Origin: UMGS172 sp045578845
Lineage (GTDB): Bacteria; Bacillota; Clostridia; Oscillospirales; Acutalibacteraceae
Length of the DNA: 21,050 nt
Assembly (NCBI GenBank): GCA_045578845.1
Contig: JAZNLA010000029.1
Span: forward strand, 1 to 21,050
Reading direction: 5' to 3'
Shown in pieces: positions 5,240-12,274 of this stretch. Positions within the stretch are counted from its first letter, which is position 1, and every line of letters begins with the position of its first letter. The notes beneath the pieces were generated by a model. That model saw nothing but the letters and a program-made list of their open reading frames with translations. It was not told where the DNA came from and searched no databases. Made by a program: the position numbers and the translations under genes.

Positions 5240-7555
5240 ATGAAGGAACTTGTAAAGGATACTGAATTAAAACTCATAACAATACCGAATTTAAAGGAAA
5301 AATTGATAGCCTTCAGTTTGCAGATTTTGTCTGCGGTTGTAGGCTTTTTAAGTGCCGGTGCCGGTCTTTGGGGCGGCATTTCTCCGCTTGGAATATCGGT
5401 TGTAAGCGGTGTACCTATAAAATATATGCCGTCGGCAGGGCTCGGAGCCATGATAGGCTACATACTGCCGTTTGATGGTGCAAAAGGGCTTAAATATATA
5501 GCCGCATTGCTTGGAGTTGCAACCATAAGAATGATTCTTACAAGTATCAATCAGGTGCCTAAAGGTGCTATTCTGTCGGCAGTTACAGCGGCGGTTGTTA
5601 TGACCGGTGTAGGACTTGCCGCGGCGGGAGATAATCTGATTAAAGACGGTGCGTTGGGTGTGGCAGAAGGACTGCTCGCCGGCGGCGGAGCATATTTTAT
5701 AAGCAGAGCAACCGAAATTGACTTAAATAAGGCTTCGCTTTCCGAAGAACAGTCTGCGTCACTTCTTATTGCCGTAAATTTGATTTTAACCTCGCTTTAC
5801 CCCGTTATGATAGACAGAATTTCTATAGGCAAAATTGCCATGATTGTGTTAATTTTGCTTACTGCACGCTACGGTAAAACAGCGTCAGCAACTATCTGTT
5901 CGGTGGCGGCTGCGGCGACGGTACTTATTTCGGGCGGAAATGTCAATTCCGCAATAGTATTATGCTTTTCGGGACTGACTTCGGGTATTTTGGCATCTTT
6001 GGGCAGGTTGCCGTCGGCGGTGTCGCCTGCGGCGGTAACGGGAATTTGGGTTATAGTTTCCTCAGCAAATCCTTACAGTACATCGGCATTTTTAGAGGCG
6101 GTTATTTCAGGTGTCGTGTTTTTGGTACTGCCTAAAAGCGTTGGACTCAAAGCGGCAAAACTTATTGCAGTGCCCGTAAAAACTCCCGATGCAAACGGAC
6201 TTCGCAAAACGCTCACCATGAGGTTGGGGCTTGCCTCAACGGCTTTGCACGGTGTTTCTGAAACGGTAGACGAGGTGTCAAGGTGTTTGCAGGTGGCAAA
6301 GAAACCGACATTTAATACTGTTATGCATACCGTGGAAAATGATGTATGCCGCGGTTGTTCGTTTATGCTTCATTGTTGGGAAAGAGAACGGCAGATAACT
6401 ACCGATGCGGTAATGGGAATGTGTGAGGCGATAAGGCGGTGCCAACCGATAGGTCTTGCCGAAGTGCCGGGGGAATTTAAGGAAAAATGCCTTAGGATTG
6501 AGAGGTTTGAAGACTCTCTTACACGCCATTATACCGAGTTTTTGGGTGCCGTTTCGGCAGAAAAGCGGGTGACTGAAATGCGTGAGGTCGTGTCTGACCA
6601 AATGAACGGAATAGCCGATATGTTAGGTGAACTTGCCGAGGAATTCAGAACGGCTCAAAAGTACGATATAAAAATGGCGGGCAGGGTGTCGGCGGCATTG
6701 GGAGAACTTGATTTAAGGCCGAGTGAATGTTGTTGTGTAGTGGACAAGTTCGGGAGAATGACGGTTGAGATAAGACTTGCGGAAGTGCCTGAAATACCCA
6801 TAAACCGAGCAAGAATTTTATCGAGAATAGAAGAGGTATGCGACCGCGATTTCGAGCCGCCCGAAATCAACCGAGCGGGTAACGGTTGCTATATAACGGT
6901 TACAGAAAAGGCAGTATTTACGGTTGATGCGTTTGTAACGCAGTTTAATCAAGGCAAAAACAAGCATTGCGGCGACACCTGCAAATTTTTTACCGACGGC
7001 AGGGGCAGATTTGTGGTGATAATAAGTGACGGCATGGGCAGCGGCGGCAGAGCGGCGGTTGATTCAGCTATGACAGCGGGACTTGCCGAACGGCTTATAA
7101 AGGCAGGTTTCGGGTACGATTGCACATTACGTCTTGTCAATTCCGCAATGTTATTTAAGTCGAGCGATGAGTCGCTTGCCACACTTGATATATCCTGTTT
7201 TGACCTGCATACGGGCAGACTTGAACTTAATAAAGCGGGAGCCGCACCGACCTTGGTCCGCCGAAACGGACGCACAGGCAGAGCAGAGTGCCGTTCGCTT
7301 CCTACGGGGATTTTACACGAAGTAGGGTTCGATAAAGCGGCGGTAACCCTTAAAGATGACGATATTTTGGTTATGGTTTCAGACGGTGCTTGTACCGACG
7401 GCACCGACTGGATATGTGCTGAAATTGAGTCGTGGCAGGGCGGCGGTGCCAAACAACTTTCAGAAAAAATTGCCACTGCGGCACGCCGAAGACGGCACGA
7501 CGGACACGATGACGATATAACCGTTTTTGCCGCAATAGTGGAAAAAGCAGTATAA
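5240..7555 (+). CDS. spoIIE: Stage II sporulation protein E, membrane PP2C phosphatase
   Basis: 771 residues (Bacillus SpoIIE is about 827). Residues about 20-320 contain around ten transmembrane segments. A central cytoplasmic region (about 330-560) carries the family's Cys-containing segment (VCRGCSFMLHCWERE) and a predicted coiled coil; it is the region that in SpoIIE mediates FtsZ binding and regulation. The C-terminal PP2C domain (about 565-771) has the metal-binding motifs SDGMGSGG (Asp near 597), SDGA (Asp near 715) and HDDDITV (near 757). In sporulating Firmicutes it dephosphorylates SpoIIAA (anti-anti-sigma factor) at the polar septum to release sigma-F. All catalytic Asp residues are present, so it should be active. 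Transcribed alone, from a promoter with long spacing, and ended by a hairpin at 7559-7598. Confidence 0.95.
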   Translation: MKELVKDTELKLITIPNLKEKLIAFSLQILSAVVGFLSAGAGLWGGISPLGISVVSGVPIKYMPSAGLGAMIGYILPFDGAKGLKYIAALLGVATIRMILTSINQVPKGAILSAVTAAVVMTGVGLAAAGDNLIKDGALGVAEGLLAGGGAYFISRATEIDLNKASLSEEQSASLLIAVNLILTSLYPVMIDRISIGKIAMIVLILLTARYGKTASATICSVAAAATVLISGGNVNSAIVLCFSGLTSGILASLGRLPSAVSPAAVTGIWVIVSSANPYSTSAFLEAVISGVVFLVLPKSVGLKAAKLIAVPVKTPDANGLRKTLTMRLGLASTALHGVSETVDEVSRCLQVAKKPTFNTVMHTVENDVCRGCSFMLHCWERERQITTDAVMGMCEAIRRCQPIGLAEVPGEFKEKCLRIERFEDSLTRHYTEFLGAVSAEKRVTEMREVVSDQMNGIADMLGELAEEFRTAQKYDIKMAGRVSAALGELDLRPSECCCVVDKFGRMTVEIRLAEVPEIPINRARILSRIEEVCDRDFEPPEINRAGNGCYITVTEKAVFTVDAFVTQFNQGKNKHCGDTCKFFTDGRGRFVVIISDGMGSGGRAAVDSAMTAGLAERLIKAGFGYDCTLRLVNSAMLFKSSDESLATLDISCFDLHTGRLELNKAGAAPTLVRRNGRTGRAECRSLPTGILHEVGFDKAAVTLKDDDILVMVSDGACTDGTDWICAEIESWQGGGAKQLSEKIATAARRRRHDGHDDDITVFAAIVEKAV

Positions 7556-7558
7556 ACT

Positions 7559-7598
7559 AAAACCGATGTTGCATTTAAAGTTATGTCACATCGGTTTT
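7559..7598 (+). terminator. spoIIE terminator
   Basis: AAAACCGATGT (7559-7569) pairs with ACATCGGTTTT (7588-7598) across an 18-base loop, followed by AAATTTT. The loop is long and the U-tract interrupted, so strength is probably moderate. Confidence 0.6.
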
Positions 7599-7676
7599 AA
7601 ATTTTAAAAAAATATCGGAATAATAATAAATTATTTTGTGAAAATAATATAGTAACTATAAATAAAGGACCTTAAA

Positions 7677-8042
7677 ATGCGTGCATTAAATTTTAAAAAA
7701 ACAAAACCTGTTTTAGGCGGGTTTACGGCAGGATTTATAAACGGACTTTTAGGTGCCGGCGGAGGAATGGTGGCGGTGCCGATTATAAAGGGAATGGGTG
7801 TAGAACAAAAAAGGGCACATTCTTCGTCGGTTGCAGTCATAATGCCGTTGTCACTTTTCAGTGCGGCTATCTATCTTTTTACAAAATCGGTGAAATTTTC
7901 AGATGTTTTACCGTTTTTGCCTGCAGGGCTTTTAGGTGCGGCGGTGGGTACGCTTATTGTATCCAAAATACCTCAAAAATGGCTTAAAATTTTATTTTCC
8001 GCATTTATGATTTGGGCGGGTGTAAGGTTGATACTGAGATGA
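7677..8042 (+). CDS. Half-size TauE/SafE (TSUP) permease, first subunit
   Basis: 121 residues with about four transmembrane segments. GLLGAGGGMVAVPI (near residue 24) is the glycine-rich TSUP repeat motif, followed by a conserved AHSSSVAVIMPLSL segment. Usual TauE/SafE proteins are about 250 residues with 7-8 membrane segments that arose by duplication of a four-segment unit; this gene supplies just one unit. The stop (8040-8042) overlaps the next gene's ATG in an ATGA, so the two halves are probably made together and form a heterodimer. TSUP proteins move sulfite, sulfonates, thiosulfate or other organic anions; the substrate here is unknown. AAAGGA (7664-7669), 7 bases upstream, sets the start. 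Confidence 0.85.
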   Translation: MRALNFKKTKPVLGGFTAGFINGLLGAGGGMVAVPIIKGMGVEQKRAHSSSVAVIMPLSLFSAAIYLFTKSVKFSDVLPFLPAGLLGAAVGTLIVSKIPQKWLKILFSAFMIWAGVRLILR

Positions 8043-8464
8043 ATATAACGGTTATTCTGGCTGCTTTTTTATCAGGAATTATTGGTGCAATGGGACTTGG
8101 CGGCGGCGGAGTACTGCTTATATTTCTAACCTTGTTTGCAAGTGTACCGCAAATGAAGGCACAAGGAATAAATTTGCTCTTTTTTATACCCGTTGGCGTA
8201 CTTGCCACAATTATTTACTCATTTAAGAAACAGATAGAGTGGAAGATTGTTTTTAAAATGTGGTTAGGCGGAATTGTGGGTGTAGTGTTGGGCTTTTTGT
8301 TTGCCAAACAAATCGGCACCGATGTTTTGTCCTATATTTTCGGGGTGTTTTTAATAGTTTTAGGGTTATCGGGATTGTTTAGCAAACATACAAAAAAATA
8401 CCTTAATGTAATGCGTAATAACAGGATAGGCAAAGGAGAAACTAAGAATGAAAGGAAGTGTTAA
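8039..8464 (+). CDS. Half-size TauE/SafE (TSUP) permease, second subunit
   Basis: 141 residues from the ATG at 8039. An in-frame ATG at 8012 would overlap the upstream gene by 31 bases and lacks a better ribosome binding site, so the 4-base ATGA overlap start is preferred, implying translational coupling. The protein has about four transmembrane segments; GAMGLGGGGVLLIF (near residue 18) is its copy of the TSUP glycine motif. The two partners align as the N- and C-terminal repeats of a standard TSUP carrier. A basic, cytoplasmic tail (HTKKYLNVMRNNRIGKGETKNERKC) follows the last segment, and its last codons overlap the next small gene by 17 bases. Confidence 0.85.
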   Translation: MNITVILAAFLSGIIGAMGLGGGGVLLIFLTLFASVPQMKAQGINLLFFIPVGVLATIIYSFKKQIEWKIVFKMWLGGIVGVVLGFLFAKQIGTDVLSYIFGVFLIVLGLSGLFSKHTKKYLNVMRNNRIGKGETKNERKC

Positions 8465-8642
8465 GATGAAACAAACTATGAATTTTGTAAGAGGCATGGG
8501 TGCGGGCATGGTGGCAGGTATAGCCGTTGCTGCATCGGTCAAATGCATGTGTGATAAAAATAAGAAGTTGCATAAAACCACAGGCAGAGCCGCTAAAGCC
8601 GTATCCGAAATCATGGGTGATATCGAAAGACTGTTGAATTAA
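8448..8642 (+). CDS. Small single-span membrane protein (YtxH-like), unknown function
   Basis: 64 residues. One hydrophobic segment (GMGAGMVAGIAVAASVKCMC, near residues 17-36) is followed by a Lys-rich amphipathic tail (KNKKLHKTTGRAAKAVSEIMGDIERLLN), the outline of small YtxH-like membrane proteins; I would not go further. AAAGGAG at 8432-8438 favours the ATG at 8448; a second ATG at 8466 also has an AAAGGA 9 bases upstream, giving a 58-residue form. It overlaps the TSUP second half by 17 bases and precedes the operon's terminator, so it is the third cistron of the transporter operon and may stabilise or regulate the split permease. Confidence 0.7.
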   Translation: MKGSVKMKQTMNFVRGMGAGMVAGIAVAASVKCMCDKNKKLHKTTGRAAKAVSEIMGDIERLLN

Positions 8643-8682
8643 AAAACGCCCAACCTCAAATTTAAGAGGTTGGGCGTTTTTT
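8641..8682. terminator. Bidirectional terminator after TSUP operon and histidine phosphatase
   Basis: A perfect 17-bp stem: AAAAAACGCCCAACCTC (8641-8657) with GAGGTTGGGCGTTTTTT (8666-8682), 8-base loop. Its right edge overlaps the stop codon (8681-8683) of the minus-strand phosphatase gene. Confidence 0.92.
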
Positions 8683-9328
8683 AGTTTTCTTCTTCGGCTT
8701 GGTCGGTGTCAATGAAATAGTCTTTTGGTATCGTGTTTACTATTTCAATAACACCGCTTTTAAGATAAAGCGACGGGGTTATTCTTGCGGTGTAGCCGAG
8801 TCCCGAATCGCAGGTCCATTCTACTGTGCGTTTACGGGGCAGTGCGGTTGCCGAAAACAAGGTCATCATAACACCGCCATGGCACAAAACGGCGGCTTCA
8901 CTTACATTTTCATTCATCATGGCAACTATTATTTTATTAAGTCCCAAGCAAAGGCGTTTTGTGAACTCAAAATTATCTTCGCCGTTTGGCGGTGACGGTA
9001 CTTTACCCGAAATCCAATCAAGATATTCTGCGGTGCCGTCAAGTTGGTTGGCGGTTTTATTTTCAAATTCACCGAAATCGTATTCTTTGAATTCTTCTAT
9101 GGCAATGGGTGCAAGGTTCGGGTATATTATTTCGGCACTTTCAATACATCTTTTAAGCGGACTTGAAAATACCGCTTCAACATAAGGGTAGATTTCTTCG
9201 TCGCGTAAAAATTCAAGTCTTTCTTTACCGTCTTCCGATAACGGTAGGTCGGTAACACCTATATATCGGCGTTCGGCGTTGCCGTCGGTAAGTCCATGCC
9301 GTATAAAATGCAGTTTAAGTGTTTTCAT
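8681..9328 (-). CDS. Histidine phosphatase superfamily (phosphoglycerate-mutase-like) protein
   Basis: 215 residues. The N-terminal LHFIRHGLTDGN holds the catalytic R10-H11-G12 motif, in which H11 becomes phosphorylated. SSPLKR (Arg60) and FKEYDFGEFE (Glu82) supply the phosphate pocket and the acid, and VLCHGGVM (His150) is the second histidine. All required residues are present, so it is probably an active cytoplasmic phosphatase. Closest by appearance are the CobC/alpha-ribazole-phosphatase and general sugar-phosphate phosphatase groups; no cobalamin genes are nearby, so the substrate is left open. The last residues are acidic (DQAEEEN). AGGAG 6 bases before the ATG supports the start. Divergent from an XRE regulator across a palindrome. 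Confidence 0.88.
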   Translation of the reverse strand: MKTLKLHFIRHGLTDGNAERRYIGVTDLPLSEDGKERLEFLRDEEIYPYVEAVFSSPLKRCIESAEIIYPNLAPIAIEEFKEYDFGEFENKTANQLDGTAEYLDWISGKVPSPPNGEDNFEFTKRLCLGLNKIIVAMMNENVSEAAVLCHGGVMMTLFSATALPRKRTVEWTCDSGLGYTARITPSLYLKSGVIEIVNTIPKDYFIDTDQAEEEN

Positions 9329-9361
9329 AAACTACTCCTTTGCACAAAAATAAATTTACTA

Positions 9362-9386
9362 TTTGTATATTTTCACTGTATACAAA
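9362..9386. promoter_or_regulatory. Operator-like inverted repeat in the divergent phosphatase/XRE gap
   Basis: TTTGTATA (9362-9369) and TATACAAA (9379-9386) are perfect 8-bp inverted arms with a 9-base spacer. The right arm overlaps the possible -35 (TATACA, 9379-9384) of the XRE gene. This is typical of an XRE autoregulatory operator also able to control the divergent phosphatase. Confidence 0.55.
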
Positions 9387-9407
9387 CTCTTTTAATTATA
9401 ATATAAT
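9379..9407 (+). promoter_or_regulatory. Candidate promoter of the XRE gene
   Basis: TATACA (9379-9384), 17 bases, TATAAT (9402-9407). A second overlapping TATAAT lies at 9397-9402. The -35 is weak and embedded in the palindrome, so repression by a bound regulator is plausible. Confidence 0.45.
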
Positions 9408-9441
9408 AACATTGTTATGATTGCAAGAGAGGTTTTAAAAA

Positions 9442-9996
9442 ATGTTGTGTAAATTTCCGCAAATGTTGGCAAAATTACGTAGACAAAAGGGTATATCACA
9501 AAAAAAGGCGGCTGAAGAATTAGGTATTTCGCCAGCACTTTTGTCGCATTATGAAAACGGTATAAGGGAATGTGGGTTGGATTTTCTGCTTAGGCTCGCC
9601 GAGTATTATTCGGTAAGTTGCGATTATCTGCTCGGCAAGACCGAGGTTAAAAATCCCGTACTTTATGAGTCTGAGCCGTCGGCCTTCGCCATTGACCGAA
9701 TACTTAAAACCGCAAAAGACCACTCGCCTGCGGCGTATGACCTATTGAGCAATATTACAGAGGTTAATGCCTATCACATGGCACGTGCTCTTTGCCAAAC
9801 CGCTACAAGGGGTGAGGCATTTACTTTTGAGTATGAGCAGAAAGATTACGGTAACCTATGTGCCGCCGCAAGTGCGGGACTTTATGCTAAAATGAGTGAG
9901 TTGGGAAAAGAAAAGAAAAGGTTGCCCGTATCGGTGCGTGAATCGACTGAAAAGGTTATAAAAAACGCTGAAAAGACACTTAAAAAGTACATATGA
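9442..9996 (+). CDS. XRE-family transcriptional regulator
   Basis: 184 residues. Residues 5-66 form an HTH_3/XRE domain: LAKLRRQKGISQKKAAEELG, then the recognition turn SPALLSHYENG, closing with YYSVSCDYLLGKTE, the usual end of this domain in clostridial regulators. Residues about 70-184 are helical, with no family I recognise; a Lys-rich tail (ESTEKVIKNAEKTLKKYI) ends the protein. The ATG has AGAGAGG (9428-9434) upstream. An inverted repeat overlapping its promoter suggests autoregulation. Its target could be the divergent phosphatase or the downstream lipoprotein gene, which has its own promoter; neither is proven. Confidence 0.88.
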   Translation: MLCKFPQMLAKLRRQKGISQKKAAEELGISPALLSHYENGIRECGLDFLLRLAEYYSVSCDYLLGKTEVKNPVLYESEPSAFAIDRILKTAKDHSPAAYDLLSNITEVNAYHMARALCQTATRGEAFTFEYEQKDYGNLCAAASAGLYAKMSELGKEKKRLPVSVRESTEKVIKNAEKTLKKYI

Positions 9997-10029
9997 TTTA
10001 TTCTTTACAATTCTGTAAAAATATACTGC

Positions 10030-10058
10030 TTTACTTTTTTTTAGCGGTATAGTAGAAT
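10030..10058 (+). promoter_or_regulatory. Candidate promoter of the GH16-like lipoprotein gene
   Basis: TTTACT (10030-10035), 17 bases, TAGAAT (10053-10058). The arms ATACTGCT (10023-10030) and AGCGGTAT (10043-10050) can pair around a T-rich loop across the spacer; no terminator T-run follows, so it is not an obvious terminator for the XRE gene. Confidence 0.45.
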
Positions 10059-10097
10059 TATAGTGTTAAATCCTCATTTGTGAAAGGTGTTTTTTGT

Positions 10098-11867
10098 TTG
10101 AAAATTAAGATGATAAGGCTTATAGCGGTACTGCTTTTAAGTATAACAGTTTTGCTTTGTGCGGCGGGTTGCGGCAAATCTGAATTAGGCGAAGGTAATA
10201 CGGTAAGTATTGGTTATGCTTCGGGCAGATATGATATGATTATCAGTTCTTCTGAGAATATTAACTGTGATTATCTGCTTGTGTATAATGCAAATGCCGC
10301 CCACTCGGAAATTGATGCTTGCATTGATTTTCTTGAAAGTCTGAGTAACACGTATTCTGCTACCGCTACATTCCAGATTTGTCCTGATACATTAAAGGTG
10401 CCGGACCCTTCACAAAAACTTATTTTACTCGGCAACACTGCTTATGTCGCATCGGCTAAAGCAATGTCGATTATGGATAATATAAGAAGCAATAATTATT
10501 ATGATTATATGCTCCGTTCCGATGTTAATCTTTTGTCGGTAGGTTGGATTTCCAAGTTTGGCAGAGAAGATGCGTTTAATTATATTCGCGACGTTCTTTT
10601 TGCGGGAAATGTTAACAAGGCGTTTAAGGAAGGATATAGTTATTTATACTTAAGTGAGCGTTCGGACTCGCCTGTTGTTACGGTTGATGATGTTAATATC
10701 GTGCAGTATTCGGTTGTGCTGCCCGATGCACCGTCTTATATAGAACGCAATATTGCCGAACAACTTGTTAAAACCATTAAAAAGGCAACGGGTACCGAAT
10801 TGCCGATTGTCACCGATGTTATAGAAGATACTACTTATGAAATTTTAATAGGAGATACCAACCGAGCCGAAACCTATGTAACCGATTTCTTTTCGGATAA
10901 ACGTTATGCGGTAGCACAGTACGGGTCAAAACTTATTTTAAGGGGTGGCAGGATAGAGTCGACTGCGACTGCCGTTGCACAGTTTAATGATATGGTTAAT
11001 AATTCACTTATCACGGCTGAGCCGCTTCACCTTAAATCCAATTACTGCAAAACCGGTTATACCGATAATTATACTAAGAACTTCTTTGGTGGGTATTCTT
11101 TAAAATATTCCGATGAATTTAACGGCACTAAACTTGATGATACTGTTTGGACTTCCGAAGAGAATCAACTCCCTACATACGGGGTGTCACCGGGAATTAT
11201 GTGTTATAGCAGCAAACAGGTTTCGCTTGACGGAAAAAATCTTGTTATAAGAACTGAACTTTTAGATGATTATACTTCGGGCGAAGTTAACAGTTTTGAC
11301 AAATTAAGGCTTAAGCACGGATATGTTGAGGTGCGTGCCAAGTTTAGAACCGCACCGGGATTTTGGATTAAACTTCTCCTTACCAATCAGTATGAAAAAG
11401 CACAAGATGTTTCACAGATTGATGTTTTTAATTCATTGGCAAGTTCCGATACCATTTTTGGCACAGTAGGTGTTGTTTCACAAAAGAATTACTACGAGGA
11501 TATTGTTAAACTAAATGATTCAAGTTATGAGGGTTACCGTGCAGGTGTTCTTCATAACGGGCAGTTGCTCAACGACTATGAATATCACACATATGGTGTT
11601 GAGTGGACCGAAGAATATATAAGATTTTTCATTGACGGTGTTCCTTACGGTACGGTTGAAACCACCGATAAAAAGTATGAGGATTTACAAAAGGAAATGT
11701 ATTTATCATTCTTTGTCGGTGTTGAGATGACCGAACAGTTTACCGATGACTCGCAGGCTTGTTGGCCTATTGATTTTATGGTTGACTGGATACGTATTTA
11801 CCAAAAACCGGGTGATACAATTTCTTTTGGTCCCGCACCTAAAAATGATGCGGGTGCAACAAAATAA
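10098..11867 (+). CDS. Lipoprotein with glucuronidase-N-like domain and catalytically dead GH16 domain
   Basis: About 589 residues from the TTG at 10098, chosen because AAAGGTG (10083-10089) is 8 bases upstream; a GTG at 10080 and an ATG at 10110 are in frame but poorly placed. KIKMIRLIAVLLLSITVLLCAAGC is a lipoprotein signal with Cys25 as the lipidation site, so the protein sits on the outer face of the membrane. Residues about 195-310 (AEQLVKTIKKATGTELPIVTD, YEILIGDTNR) resemble the N-terminal accessory domain of alpha-glucuronidases and related glycosidases. Residues about 345-580 have the GH16 beta-jelly-roll pattern (LKYSDEFNGTKLDDTVW, GYVEVRAKFRTAPGFW, YHTYGVEWTEEYIRFFIDG, VDWIRIYQ). 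The active-site signature E-x-D-x-x-E reads Q440-I-D442-V-F-N445, so nucleophile and acid/base Glu are both lost. Probably a carbohydrate-binding pseudoenzyme. Confidence 0.8.
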   Translation: MKIKMIRLIAVLLLSITVLLCAAGCGKSELGEGNTVSIGYASGRYDMIISSSENINCDYLLVYNANAAHSEIDACIDFLESLSNTYSATATFQICPDTLKVPDPSQKLILLGNTAYVASAKAMSIMDNIRSNNYYDYMLRSDVNLLSVGWISKFGREDAFNYIRDVLFAGNVNKAFKEGYSYLYLSERSDSPVVTVDDVNIVQYSVVLPDAPSYIERNIAEQLVKTIKKATGTELPIVTDVIEDTTYEILIGDTNRAETYVTDFFSDKRYAVAQYGSKLILRGGRIESTATAVAQFNDMVNNSLITAEPLHLKSNYCKTGYTDNYTKNFFGGYSLKYSDEFNGTKLDDTVWTSEENQLPTYGVSPGIMCYSSKQVSLDGKNLVIRTELLDDYTSGEVNSFDKLRLKHGYVEVRAKFRTAPGFWIKLLLTNQYEKAQDVSQIDVFNSLASSDTIFGTVGVVSQKNYYEDIVKLNDSSYEGYRAGVLHNGQLLNDYEYHTYGVEWTEEYIRFFIDGVPYGTVETTDKKYEDLQKEMYLSFFVGVEMTEQFTDDSQACWPIDFMVDWIRIYQKPGDTISFGPAPKNDAGATK

Positions 11868-11874
11868 TATATTT

Positions 11875-11916
11875 AAAAATCCCTGCGAATGTACGCTCAC
11901 ATTCGCAGGGATTTTT
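11875..11916. terminator. Bidirectional terminator after GH16-like gene and PqqD-like gene
   Basis: A perfect 18-bp stem: AAAAATCCCTGCGAATGT (11875-11892) with ACATTCGCAGGGATTTTT (11899-11916), 6-base loop; U-tracts in both directions between convergent genes. Confidence 0.93.
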
Positions 11917-11920
11917 GTAA

Positions 11921-12274
11921 TTACTTAAAACTTATGAATTTGTAACTTTCAAGAATTTTAAAGAACTTGGCGAGGCGTTCGTAAAGCGGCTCCGCCTTTT
12001 CGCCGAAATGTTCTTTGACCGCTTCGCCTATCTTTATAATGTCGTTTTCGCCGTCTATTAAAGGCCAGACAAAACTGCCGTTTTCGTCTAAGTGAACATA
12101 ACTGATTTTAGGCTTTTTAAACAGTGTTTGGGCAATTTTGTTAAATGCACCTTTGTTTGCGATTTCTAATGTTACAAGTCCGTCTTCGCCTGATTTCCAC
12201 GAAATTTCGGGATTGCGAACGGGTATTAGTTCAAGATAGTTTTTAGAGATTATTTCTTTTTTCTTTTTCATCAT
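11921..12274 (-). CDS. PqqD-like (RiPP recognition element) protein coupled to an OPT transporter
   Basis: 117 residues. A basic N-terminus (MMKKKKEI) is followed by a PqqD-type core: strands near residues 32-72 (LVTLEIANKG, ISYVHLDENGSFVWPLIDG) and helices to the end (IIKIGEAVKEHF, LYERLAKFFKILESYKFI). The D-x-x-G-x-x-x-W-x-x-IDG pattern is the family's best mark. PqqD and RRE domains are winged-helix modules that bind leader peptides of ribosomally made peptides for radical-SAM or other maturases. No maturase or precursor peptide is visible here. Its ATG overlaps the OPT stop in an ATGA (a second ATG lies 3 bases on), so it is translated together with the transporter and may bind a peptide substrate or the transporter itself. 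Confidence 0.8.
   Translation of the reverse strand: MMKKKKEIISKNYLELIPVRNPEISWKSGEDGLVTLEIANKGAFNKIAQTLFKKPKISYVHLDENGSFVWPLIDGENDIIKIGEAVKEHFGEKAEPLYERLAKFFKILESYKFISFK

Noticed and set aside
6949..7476. Minus-strand open frame of 175 codons inside spoIIE
   Set aside because: It lies antisense to the conserved PP2C domain; codon pattern reflects the spoIIE frame, and the product is Pro/Ser-rich without domains.
10023..10050. Hairpin ATACTGCT/AGCGGTAT as terminator of the XRE gene
   Set aside because: The T-run lies in the loop instead of after the stem, and the region overlaps a plausible promoter.
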